A DNA stretch of 52,377 bases from Streptomyces sp. CB02980 (lineage in GTDB: Bacteria; Actinomycetota; Actinomycetes; Streptomycetales; Streptomycetaceae), in assembly GCF_014451325.2 (NCBI RefSeq), contig NZ_JACSCH020000032.1, positions 1 to 52,377 of the forward strand, written 5' to 3'. Both the position numbers and the translations under genes were made by a program. Shown here in pieces: positions 34,222 to 42,758 of the stretch. The notes beneath the pieces are model-generated. The model searched no databases, had not been told where the DNA came from, and worked only from the letters and a program-made list of their open reading frames with translations. Each line of letters opens with the position of its first letter. Within the stretch, counting starts at the first letter, position 1.

Positions 34222-34623
34222 TCCCACCCCTTCGGTCCTCCGTCGCGCCAGGACGGCACGACGCGAGCAATCACCCCCACCCCTCTGCCCTTGCCGCACC
34301 AGGCGGAACACCGCACCGGGTGCACAGGGGGCGCACTCCGGAGCGCCTCGGCCGGATCCGGTTCGTCCCTCCGAAGGCGAAGCAGGCCGACGGCGTGTGA
34401 TGCCGGCCGCGCCGAACCAGGAATGTCCAGATCGAACCCGTACGGCGCGCGGGCGCGGGAGTGCGCCCCGGGAGTCCACCCGTCCGGGCAGGAGCCCCGG
34501 ACAGGCGACAACCCGACACGGCACCGACCTCGATCCGAGCGCCGGGAACCCCGACCACCTCACAAGACCCCCGCTAGAACGTCGTTTCCTACGACTGTCA
34601 GAGCAGCATGAGAGCCTCCCGGC
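34222..34623. other. Upstream region of ramR
   Basis: A 402-bp region that must contain the ramR promoter. No gene is supported and no clear hairpin or repeat was found. Confidence 0.4.
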
Positions 34624-34748
34624 ATGAGCTACGACCTTTCCCCATGCGGTGGAGCATGGCCGAGGAGGCGTCGGCCCACGCGGCGGCCGTCGCGGAGTCC
34701 ATGGGCCTGATCTGCTTCGACGCACAGCAGAACCGGCTCAGGCCATGA
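34624..34748 (+). pseudogene. Small hypothetical gene with internal deletion
   Basis: The ATG at 34624 begins MSYDL, a common start of a family of small Streptomyces proteins. The end, in another frame from 34644, reads SMAEEASAHAAAVAESMGLI then CFDAQQNRLRP and stop, matching how such proteins end. The roughly 100 residues expected between are missing. It looks like an internal deletion joining both ends. The stop region overlaps the end of a leftward IS5 fragment by about 10 bp. Confidence 0.45.
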
Positions 34749-34947
34749 GAAGGCCGGCCAAGCGGCGGTAGCCGATCAGGGCCGCGGCTATGCCGACGAG
34801 GGCGGGGAAGTGCTCAGCCTTCCGTTCGTAGCGGTGATGGAGTCTTCGACAACCGGCAAGCCAGAACGCCGTTCTCTCGACCACCCGCCGATGCGGGCCC
34901 AGCCGCTGCGAGGACTCGACACCCTTGCGGGGCCTGGCTGCCGTCAC
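34738..34947 (-). pseudogene. IS5-family transposase, C-terminal fragment
   Basis: The leftward reading VESSQRLGPHRRVVERTAFW, then LAGCRRLHHRYERKAEHFPA and ALIGYRRL, is the terminal 'Y-(2)R-(3)E-(6)K'-type signature of IS5-group DDE transposases (RRVVERT, RRYERK). Only about 65 residues remain, and no terminal inverted repeat was recognised. Confidence 0.75.
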
Positions 34948-35036
34948 CGGTACAGGAGCCGTACCGGCGCTGTTCTACGATCATGGTCCTGCCGTCATGC
35001 GGCGCTGTACAAGTACGGGACGGACTGGGGGACGGA

Positions 35037-35726
35037 ATGGCGATCGACAGGCCTGGCCGGCCGGAGAACCTGCCGGCAGCCGAAGTGTTGTGGGCGCGCT
35101 GGGCCCTGGTCGCCGTGCTGGAGGCCACGGCGAAGGCGGAAGTCCAAGGCGTTCGCCGCGGCGGCACATGGATTGACGGCAGAGGTCTGCACCTCGATGA
35201 TCGCGGCTGCACCTGGTGGACGTTCCAGCAGATGGGAGAAGGCCGCTACCTGCTGTACGGCGAGGACGAGTCGAGTGCCGTGAAGTGGCACGAACCCTCG
35301 ATCGACATGCTGGCGCAGGCGCCGGACTGGCTGCCGTACGAGCACCTTCGCGAGTTGTTGGAGGGCTGGGAGCTGGGCTGTGTGTACTGGTACGAGAACG
35401 GTGCCTGGGCTCGTGCGCCCTACCCGGGCGACTTGGACGATGACGGCCTCGACTGCGGAATGAGCCGTTTCGCGGTGCGCGATGAACTGCTGCGCGACTT
35501 GATCGCGTCGGAGCGCGGCCTGCCCCGCGGCCGGGCTGACGGTCTTGTGGCCGCGGCGGAGGCGCGTAGCCTGACGGCTGCTCAGATCCGGGAGGTGCTG
35601 GACGCGGCTGCCGCCGCGGACGAGTACGTGCCGGCGGACCGGGAAGCGCTGTTGCGGTCCCTGGAGCTCGCGGCGCTGGCTGCCCCCGGTTCCGGCACTC
35701 CGGCCGCGTCGGACGAGCCCGGCTGA
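35037..35726 (+). CDS. Hypothetical cytoplasmic protein
   Basis: A 229-aa protein from the ATG at 35037 with GGGGACGG just upstream. It has no signal peptide or membrane helix. The central part is rich in Trp and Tyr (DRGCTWWTFQQMGEGRYLLY, DWLPYEHLRELLEG, CVYWYENGAWARAPYPGDLD), like SMI1/SUKH-type or other small-molecule or protein-binding immunity folds. The last 80 residues are helical and acidic (ADGLVAAAEARSLTAAQIRE). I do not recognise the family. It lies between IS5 debris and decayed regulators, yet its frame is clean, so it is probably under selection. Confidence 0.7.
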   Translation: MAIDRPGRPENLPAAEVLWARWALVAVLEATAKAEVQGVRRGGTWIDGRGLHLDDRGCTWWTFQQMGEGRYLLYGEDESSAVKWHEPSIDMLAQAPDWLPYEHLRELLEGWELGCVYWYENGAWARAPYPGDLDDDGLDCGMSRFAVRDELLRDLIASERGLPRGRADGLVAAAEARSLTAAQIREVLDAAAAADEYVPADREALLRSLELAALAAPGSGTPAASDEPG

Positions 35727-36274
35727 GGCCCGGGAATCCATGCCGTCGGCCCCCGTGCCGGAGGGGACGGGTGGGGAAAGCGTGCCCGGGCTTCGGGGTA
35801 CGCGCCCAGGCGGTTGGGGGCTCCGGAAGCAGTGCACGTTCCACACCCGTTCCACCACGGGGTCGCCCCGCCCGGCACCGTCGGACAGGCATGCTCGGAC
35901 GTCCCACCGCGCCCGGTGTCCACCCCACCCGCGTCCTGTGCCCTTGGCCGGAGCGGCCTGCCAGAGACATCGTCGGTGCCGACTGTCCGGTTGTCCTCGC
36001 GGCGGCCCAGGAGACGCGGCTACGACGGGGTGGCCCCGTGCCGCTCCGTCGATGACCGCGGCCAGCACGGTCGCCTCACGCCGGACGGCCAGTTCGTCGT
36101 GCCGGGCTGCGACTGCACGCGATGCCGCTCGATGCGGTTGATCCCGCACTCCCCCGCATCGCGCGCCATCCCGCTCACCCGGCACTGAGCCTGTCCCGAC
36201 GAGGAGCACTCGTACCTGCGGGACTCAGCACGTCCGTCCGCGACGGCTTCGCAGAAACGTCATTTGCGCCGTAA
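35727..36274. other. Degraded segment without a clear gene
   Basis: No intact gene. The minus strand has a coding-like stretch, HRAASRAVAARHDELAVRRE (about 36065-36150), that may be part of a lost DNA-binding protein. It has no start, stop or family signature I can name. Confidence 0.3.
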
Positions 36275-36552
36275 CGCCGGATCGTTGACCGGCTCGACGG
36301 CGCCGCCGCCATCCTGCGGGCTGTTCTGCCCAGAGGTCCACTGGCTCGTACCGCGATCATCCGGGAGACGGGTGTCAGCGCAGCCGCCGTGTCGCGGCAC
36401 GCGGCCGAACTGCTCGCGATGGGGCCGGTCTGGCAACCACCCGAGCCTCCTCGGCCGGGCCGTCCCCGTATCCCGCTCGACACCGAGACCTCTCATCACG
36501 TCGCCGCGGGCGTGCACATCGCCGTACCGCGACTCGCCTTCTCGCTCAGTGC
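36275..36552 (+). pseudogene. ROK-family regulator, N-terminal fragment
   Basis: The translation IVDRLDGAAAILRAVLPRGP, then IIRETGVSAAAVSRHAAELL and PRPGRPRIPLDTETSHHVAA, is the winged-helix domain and first strand of a ROK (NagC/XylR-type) sugar-responsive repressor. GVHIAVPRLAFSL begins the sugar-kinase-like fold and then ends abruptly at about 36552. From there the minus strand encodes a lipoprotein fragment. A TAA lies just upstream of the homology, so the native start is lost. Confidence 0.65.
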
Positions 36553-36713
36553 AGCGCGGGGTCCGCCTCGACGGTGAGTCCGGATAGCACGGTGACCGGT
36601 CCTGCCTTGGCAGGGGCGGCATCGGGTGAGTTGCCAGCGGCGGCTCCCTCGGTACAGGCGGTGAGCGCCAGCACGGCCAGGGCGAGGGCGAGGGCGAGGA
36701 CCAGGTGCGGGCA
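36546..36713 (-). pseudogene. Lipoprotein N-terminal fragment (binding-protein type)
   Basis: The leftward reading PHLVLALALALAVLALTACT, then EGAAAGNSPDAAPAKAGPVT and VLSGLTVEADPALH, shows a lipobox LTAC after a hydrophobic core, as in ABC substrate-binding lipoproteins. It stops after about 30 mature residues, exactly where the plus-strand ROK fragment ends, so both were cut by one rearrangement. The start codon is not evident. Confidence 0.45.
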
Positions 36714-37132
36714 AGGTAGCGGTCGCCGTGAGTGAGGCAGGAGTAGCGGGCGTTGTCGAGGGACCAGCCTGCCGTGGTGGCGCGGGTGTGCGCCCGGCCA
36801 GGTCGAGGACGGCGACGGCCGCGACGGCGACGGCGTTGGAGCCGAGGGCGGACAGCCGCTCGCGGGTGGTACCGGGGTCGTCGACGACGCGGTCGTGGTG
36901 GGTGTCGGCGGCGAGGCGCGCGAGGGAATCTGCCTCTCGGCCGTAGGCGCCGGTGTGAGTGTCGATCAGGCCGGAACGCAGGAGGCCGAAGCCTCCTCGG
37001 GGGATGTACCCGAGGGTGAGACGGGTTGCCGACGGGGGTACGCCTCGCCTCGTCTCGTCTCGTTATGGAGTATTTACGACCATCAGGGGATGATAGGGGT
37101 GGAGGAAAGTCCGTACGCGGAGAGCGGGGGGC
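36714..37132. other. Decayed segment upstream of the kinase operon
   Basis: The minus strand reads as coding-like GLLRSGLIDTHTGAYGREAD then RLSALGSNAVAVAAVAVLDL, of no family I can name and without a start or stop in place. The right end must hold the kinase-operon promoter. A short CTCGT/CTCGC direct-repeat run lies at 37041-37063, followed by an AT-rich patch (GGAGTATTTACG) that could be a -10 region. Confidence 0.35.
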
Positions 37133-38038
37133 ATGGCCGAACACCCGTCAGAGTTGCCCGATATGGCAGATTTCAGAGCATGGCGAGAATTTCGGAAGCT
37201 GGGTGCGGGCGGTTGGGGGGAGGTGTACGCGGGCCTTGATCCGGAAAGCGGTGAGCTCCGGGCCGTGAAGATCACGAAGGGCCCCTTCGACGATGCGGAC
37301 GCGCAGAGCGGCAAGTTGTTCCGTCGCGAACTGGAGATCGCACAGGCCCTCGACCATCCCCACGTGGTACGTGCCTACCGCGTGGGCGAGCAGCACGGGC
37401 GCCCGTATCTGGTCATGGAGTACTGCAGCCAGGGGAGCCTGGCCGAACGGGTGATCCGCGACGGCCCCCTGCCCGCAAAGGAGGCCGTCGCCATGTCCAT
37501 AGGCGTACTGGACGGTTTGGCCTACGCTCACCAGGCTCCACTCACCACACGCGACGCACTGGGCGAGGAAGTCACCGCACACGGCATAGTGCACCGCGAC
37601 CTGAAACCGCCGAACATTCTCCTCACCCCCGGGCCAGACGGCGCCAGCTGCGCCAAGATCGCGGACTTCGGGCTCGCCAAGGCCTACGAGGCGGTCGGCC
37701 TGGCCGTCATCACCGTCACCGGGGACAAGCAGGGGACGCCCAGCTTCATGCCGCAGGCCCAGGCTCTCGACTACAAGCACGTGGGACCCGGAGCCGATGT
37801 CTGGTCGGCCACCGCCTCGCTGTACTTCGCACTCACCGGTCGCGCGCCCCGCGATCTCCCCCGAGTGGGAGACGTATGGAGAGCGCTACTTCGGTCTCCC
37901 GTCATACCCGTGGAACAGCGCGGCGTCCCCGTGCCCTCGGCACTCGCCGAGCTGGTGGACGACACACTCAGGGCCGACCGCACACTGCCCGACATGTCCG
38001 CGGCGCAACTACGCGACGCTCTCCTGACCGTTCTCTGA
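37133..38038 (+). CDS. Short cytoplasmic Ser/Thr protein kinase
   Basis: A 301-aa protein with an ATG at 37133 after GGGGGG. It is almost only a kinase domain: glycine loop LGAGGWGEVYAG, AVKITK, catalytic loop GIVHRDLKPPNILL and DFG in IADFGLAKAYE. The usual GTPxYMAPEQ is GTPSFMPQAQAL, so the conserved APE Glu is Gln and the Ala-Pro order is changed. A 10-residue insert precedes HRD (TRDALGEEVTAH). It has no transmembrane helix, linker or sensor, so it probably acts on or with the large kinase 13 bp downstream, with which it forms an operon. Confidence 0.88.
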   Translation: MAEHPSELPDMADFRAWREFRKLGAGGWGEVYAGLDPESGELRAVKITKGPFDDADAQSGKLFRRELEIAQALDHPHVVRAYRVGEQHGRPYLVMEYCSQGSLAERVIRDGPLPAKEAVAMSIGVLDGLAYAHQAPLTTRDALGEEVTAHGIVHRDLKPPNILLTPGPDGASCAKIADFGLAKAYEAVGLAVITVTGDKQGTPSFMPQAQALDYKHVGPGADVWSATASLYFALTGRAPRDLPRVGDVWRALLRSPVIPVEQRGVPVPSALAELVDDTLRADRTLPDMSAAQLRDALLTVL

Positions 38039-38051
38039 GAGGGGCGGCCCC

Positions 38052-41000
38052 ATGCCCGACGGACAGTCCCCCCAGTACTCCGACCACGTCCCGTCCAGTG
38101 ACGAGCTCTTGGAAGGCTTCACCGTCGAACGCCGACTCGGGCAGAGCAGAGCGACGGTCGATCTCGTGCGCAACCTCCAGACCGGCCACCACTATGCGGT
38201 CAAGCGCATCCACATGGAAACGCCCGAACAGTCGGCATCCGCCTTCCAGGAGGCACAGCGCTGGATCGGCCTGCCGGACCACCCCCACATCGCGGCCTGC
38301 CACTTCACCCGGCTCGGGTTACGCAGCCTCGCTCTCTTCGCAGAGTACGTGCCGAACGGCACCCTCGCCGACCGGATCGCCCGGCGGCCGGCGCGTCCGA
38401 ACGACCCCACCGCTGAACTGCGCACCGTTCTCACCATCGCGGCACAGACCGCATGGGCGCTCGACGCCGCCCATGCCTGCGGAACGCTGCATCTCGACGT
38501 GAAGCCCTCCAACATCCTCCTCACCGCCGACGGCACCGCGAAGCTCACCGACTTCGGCGTATCCGCCCATGCCTGGTCCCTCCGCGAGACACAGGACCGC
38601 ATGCTCAGAGTCTGGCTGGAGGAATCCGTCGGCCCGATCGATGCGGCGGAGAACCCCGAAGTCTTCCAGGCCATGCTGGCCAATGCCCGGCGCAACCTGT
38701 TCCTGGGCGTCTTCCCCGAGGACCGACCCCCTGCGCCCCACACGCTGCCCTACGCCTCCCCCGAGCAGGCCGAAGGAGGCTCGGCCGGCGCAGCCTCCGA
38801 CGTATGGAGCTGGGCCGTGACCCTGCTGGAGATGCTGTTGGGCGAATGCACCTGGCCGTCCGGCAGCATCGCCCCGTACGTCCTCGAAGCCGCCCTCGCC
38901 CGCCCGGGCCCACGCTCCCTCACCATTCCAGCACCTCTCTCGAACCTGCTGGAGAGGTGCTTCCACTCCGAGCCGAACCACCGACCGCAGTCCCTGCGCC
39001 AACTCGCCGAGGAACTGCTGGAGATCGCCGAGAACGAGACCGGCACACCTCTGCCCTGCACACCGTCCCCACGGCCCGTCCTGGAGACGGTGCACTTCCG
39101 GCTGGGCGACCGGCGGATGACCGGCGGAGGCACCTGGAAAGGCGGACGGACACTACTGATCCAGGCCAGCATGCTCACCGCGCGCCCCTACGAACACACC
39201 CTCTCGCTCTGGCCCAGTGGCGTGGGCACCATGAGGTCCTGGCTACTCCAGGAACTCAACGCGATAAACGAGGCTCACCGTATGGTGCTCGAGGCCCCGG
39301 GCGATCCCACCCCGGAGCGGACGGACCTGGCCCGGCAGGCCCTCATGTCCGCTGCGGCCGTTCTGGACCGGCTGGGCGACGGGCCCGCAGCCACCGAGAA
39401 GTTCCGCTCCTGCGTTGCGGCAACGGGCGACGAGCCCTCGACTGATCTGGTGGACGCCTTGTCGAGGCTCGCCAACCACCTGCGTCGCCAGGGCCAATGG
39501 GAGGAGTCGTCCCAGGTCGCCGAACGCGCCTACACCACCGCGCGGGAGTTGCCCGACGGAGGAGACTCCACCGAGGCTGCGGAAGCCGTCGTGGCCGCGC
39601 TCGTGTCAAGTGCGCACCACACCGAGGAGCCTCGCGACCAGCTGGAGCTGCTGCGGAAGGCCCACGACATCGCGCAGGCCGCGGGGCTGCAGGCTGCGGC
39701 GCTGGTGACGCTCACGAACCAGGGGATAGTGCTGCGCGCCATGGGCAGCGAGAAAGCAGCAACGGAATGCTTTCGCCGCGTCGAGGAAAGGCTCTCCGAC
39801 CCGAGTCCGATCTGGGGACTCGACGTGGTCACACGGGCCCAGACATGGTCCGCCCTGGCGGAGCACCACGCGGACGACATCCCCGCCGCTCTGCGCTGTA
39901 TGACGCGGGCCCGCGATCTCCTGGCGGAACTCGTCGAGCGCGGGGAGACGGATCTGCTCGGCGCCCTGGGCAGGGCGGAATCGCGCCTCGTCGAGCTTCA
40001 CGAGCCTCTCGACGCCCACGCCGCCGCGGCCACCTCTGCCTCCGCGGCCCAGAAGCACCTGAGCCACGCGACCCTGGACGGGCATGGCCAACCACTTCAT
40101 GAGCTCGCGCGAGCCCGCGACCACGCGGCCGCGACGCTCTGGGACAGCTCCCCGGCAGCGGCACTCGAAGCAGCCGAGGCGGCCCTGGTCCTCTGGACCC
40201 GACTGGTGCAGAGCGAGGGGACGGCCTCATGGGGGGTTCAGCTGGCCGAAGGGCACCGCAAGGTCGGAGTCTCTCATCTCAAGGCCGGACATCCGCAACT
40301 CGCCGCAGAATGCTATGCGAACGGCCTGGCAGTGACCCAGCATCCCGACTACCCCCACTCTCCGACCGGCTCCATGGTGGCGGCCACCCTGCTGAGGGAA
40401 GTGGCGATTCTTCGCCGCCGCGCCGGTGAGCGAAGTGAGGCGCGCCGATTGTGCACAGAGACCCTGGCCCTCCTGAACGAACCGGACCACGCCCAGCAAG
40501 CAGAACTTCGCATGGTCACGCGTAACACCCTGTCCGGCCTGCTCCACGACGAGGGCCGTTGGCAGCAACTACTGGGCGCCGAAAGGGAGAACCTCGCCGA
40601 GGTCGAAGCCGCCGTGAACCGAGGCGTGCTGGACCAGGAGCGCCTCGCCTTCGCGGCCTACCGGGTCAGCCAGGCGGCTACGGATTGGGGGGACTCGATG
40701 TGTGCCGTCGAGGCCGGAGAGGCCGCCGCACGCACCTACCTCCGACTTGCCCACTCGGGCCGCCCACTCCGTGATGCCGCCGGCCTGGCCTGCTGGGGGC
40801 TCGGCATGAACCTCGTCCACCTCGGGAGACTTCCCGAGGCGGAGGAGCAATTCAGCTTGGCGCTGCAGGAGTTCGCGGAGGCGGACCGTACGGGCGAGAC
40901 GGACAGCGTGCTGCGCGCGATAGGCGGTGACTCCCGTTCGGCCTACGTCGAGTTCATCGTCGAACGGCTGCCCCGAATCCGGACAGCCCGGCAGCTGTCG

Positions 41001-41519
41001 GCAGCTGACATCGAGACGTACCTGGCCGAGCAGCGATGGCTACTGAGCCGGTCGATGAACCGCGCGGAGCGCGAAGGCAAGGACTCCAGGGCCTGGAAGG
41101 AGGTCGCCTGGTCCGTGGGCCTACTCGACTGGCTGGCGCAGGAGCACGGTGGGACCTCAGTGCGTCATCTCCTCGCCGGCGCCGGATACCTGCTGGGCAT
41201 GCTCACCTCGCACGATCGGCTCGGCGCCGCCGCACGCGGCTACCGCACGGCGGCAGGCGCGTGGAGTGACACGGCCCTGGCCGAGCCGGAGAAGACCGAC
41301 ACTTCCGGTGTGCTCTACGTCGACAGATGGCTCTCCGCGCTGCTCTACCTCATGGACACGCACCTCCGTGCCGGCGACCGATCGGCCGCCCAGCGCGTCC
41401 GAGAAGAGTTGATGAGCGCGGCAGGGGAGGTCTGCCCCGACCGGGCCGAGGAGTGGAACCTGTACACGGCCAGTGCCTGGGAAGCAGCAGCGGACGCAGG
41501 CACCGGACCGTCTTCGTAG
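38052..41519 (+). CDS. Large kinase-like protein with TPR-like helical C-terminus
   Basis: A 1155-aa protein with an ATG at 38052 and GAGGGG 6 nt upstream. The kinase domain is residues 20-325. The glycine loop is degenerate (LGQSRATVDLV in place of GxGxxG). AVKRIH, the catalytic loop TLHLDVKPSNILL and DFG in LTDFGVSAHAW are kept. A roughly 60-residue insert separates DFG from the APE site (LPYASPEQAEGG). Residues about 340-1150 are repeated helical pairs of TPR character (LADALSRLANHLRRQGQWEE-like units; GLGMNLVHLGRLPEAEEQFS). Residue 90 is encoded by TTA (38319-38321), a bldA codon. It may be a signalling scaffold or conflict effector; the family and target are unknown. Confidence 0.85.
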   Translation: MPDGQSPQYSDHVPSSDELLEGFTVERRLGQSRATVDLVRNLQTGHHYAVKRIHMETPEQSASAFQEAQRWIGLPDHPHIAACHFTRLGLRSLALFAEYVPNGTLADRIARRPARPNDPTAELRTVLTIAAQTAWALDAAHACGTLHLDVKPSNILLTADGTAKLTDFGVSAHAWSLRETQDRMLRVWLEESVGPIDAAENPEVFQAMLANARRNLFLGVFPEDRPPAPHTLPYASPEQAEGGSAGAASDVWSWAVTLLEMLLGECTWPSGSIAPYVLEAALARPGPRSLTIPAPLSNLLERCFHSEPNHRPQSLRQLAEELLEIAENETGTPLPCTPSPRPVLETVHFRLGDRRMTGGGTWKGGRTLLIQASMLTARPYEHTLSLWPSGVGTMRSWLLQELNAINEAHRMVLEAPGDPTPERTDLARQALMSAAAVLDRLGDGPAATEKFRSCVAATGDEPSTDLVDALSRLANHLRRQGQWEESSQVAERAYTTARELPDGGDSTEAAEAVVAALVSSAHHTEEPRDQLELLRKAHDIAQAAGLQAAALVTLTNQGIVLRAMGSEKAATECFRRVEERLSDPSPIWGLDVVTRAQTWSALAEHHADDIPAALRCMTRARDLLAELVERGETDLLGALGRAESRLVELHEPLDAHAAAATSASAAQKHLSHATLDGHGQPLHELARARDHAAATLWDSSPAAALEAAEAALVLWTRLVQSEGTASWGVQLAEGHRKVGVSHLKAGHPQLAAECYANGLAVTQHPDYPHSPTGSMVAATLLREVAILRRRAGERSEARRLCTETLALLNEPDHAQQAELRMVTRNTLSGLLHDEGRWQQLLGAERENLAEVEAAVNRGVLDQERLAFAAYRVSQAATDWGDSMCAVEAGEAAARTYLRLAHSGRPLRDAAGLACWGLGMNLVHLGRLPEAEEQFSLALQEFAEADRTGETDSVLRAIGGDSRSAYVEFIVERLPRIRTARQLSAADIETYLAEQRWLLSRSMNRAEREGKDSRAWKEVAWSVGLLDWLAQEHGGTSVRHLLAGAGYLLGMLTSHDRLGAAARGYRTAAGAWSDTALAEPEKTDTSGVLYVDRWLSALLYLMDTHLRAGDRSAAQRVREELMSAAGEVCPDRAEEWNLYTASAWEAAADAGTGPSS

Positions 41520-42758
41520 TCCCCCTTCCATGACCGCGGCCGCCGGCCCGAACGAGCATGGACCATCGCTCCGGCACTGCGCCTCACCGAGCCCCACGCC
41601 GCCCCCGCCGACATCCAGCCGCGCTGACCACTCCCCGCCCTCCGCCCGCCGAATCAGCCGCGCGGTCGGCGGCGGGAAGCTCCGTGGCCACTCAGTGCGG
41701 CGCACGCATCACCCGCAGGGCGCATAGCCCACCCAGCCCGGGTCCACTCCGGTGCGACGCGGCTGCCGGCCGAGGAAGGTGGGCATGCACCTGGCCCCTT
41801 CCTGCACCAGGCAATGTCGTCACTCCAGCGCAACCGACCGACGGCTTCCCACGGCCCGTGAAGCCATGTGACTTGTCGTCAGAGAAGGCAATGCCGACTC
41901 CCCAGCTCACCGACGACGAACGCAACGCCCTGCCGGGGCCGTTGCCGGCCACCGCCTGCCTCCCTTGAGCCGGCACAGGGCGCGGTGTACGCCTCGTCCG
42001 CATGGGTGCGGTCGGAACGGACGCGCGGCCGGCCCGTCCGAACAGACGCGAGGCACGCGGACCTTCTCCAGGAGGATCGAAGCTGCGGCGTGCCGCCATG
42101 CTGCCGACCACCAGCGAGCCGGATTCGTCCTGCCGTTCCTTGCCACATCTGCTCATACGTGCCCGTCTCCATTCTGGAGAACGCCTTGCCGATCCGAACC
42201 TGGTGCCTCTGGGCGGCGCACTCCTCCGTCGGGGTCAGCGGCAGGGGGCCCACCAGGACAGGCATGGTGGTGTCGGGGGCCGGTGCCGATGTGACGTGGC
42301 CTGCGGAGTTGAGGACTTTCGGTTCGCAGCTCTGCGCGATGAGGGCGGCCAACTCCAGGAACTGTGCCTCGGCTTCGGGGGTTCTCGCCACGACGGTGAC
42401 CGCCCGGGCAGTTCGCACGGCGACGATGCGGGGGGCTACGTGGACGCCAGGGCTGCGAGCCGAGACGACGGAGGTGACAGCGGGCGCGGAGGCGTGGGTG
42501 GTGGCGGCGTAGGCGCTCTGCGGGCCGGCGGACACCGGCCGCCTGAGTAGTCGTACTCATTCCGCCCGAGCATCGACTCGACCGCCGCCCGCCGGACGGA
42601 CCAGACCCCCGTAGCCGGATCGTTACCCCATGGGCCGCCCTTGTCCAGAAAGCCTGTACGAACGACCCGGCTCGCAATCTACCGTTCGGTAATACAGGGG
42701 GCGGGGGTCGTCGGACGACCCGTGCTTCGGGGACGTCCGGCGGTACGGGGGCTCTTTG
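41520..42758. other. Long intergenic region upstream of the RHS toxin
   Basis: These 1239 bp hold no clearly intact gene. A minus-strand stretch at about 42120-42535 looks coding (VAPRIVAVRTARAVTVVART, FLELAALIAQSCEPKVL, RHQVRIGKAFSRMETGTYEQ) and has a loose DksA/TraR-like 'R-E-GTY' echo, but no zinc cysteines follow in frame. It may be a broken gene. The last 100 bp hold the RHS promoter and a small palindrome at 42680-42691. Confidence 0.4.
42680..42691. promoter_or_regulatory. Short palindrome upstream of the RHS toxin gene
   Basis: TACCG and CGGTA flank TT, 68 bp before the start codon, in a locally AT-richer patch (CAATCTACCGTTCGGTAATAC). The form resembles TetR-type half-sites. It could be an operator or part of the promoter. 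Confidence 0.35.

Noticed and set aside
34995..36209. Long minus-strand frame across the 35-36 kb region
   Set aside because: Most of it is antisense to the intact hypothetical gene at 35037. Only a short coding-like patch near 36065-36150 remains, too little to call a gene.
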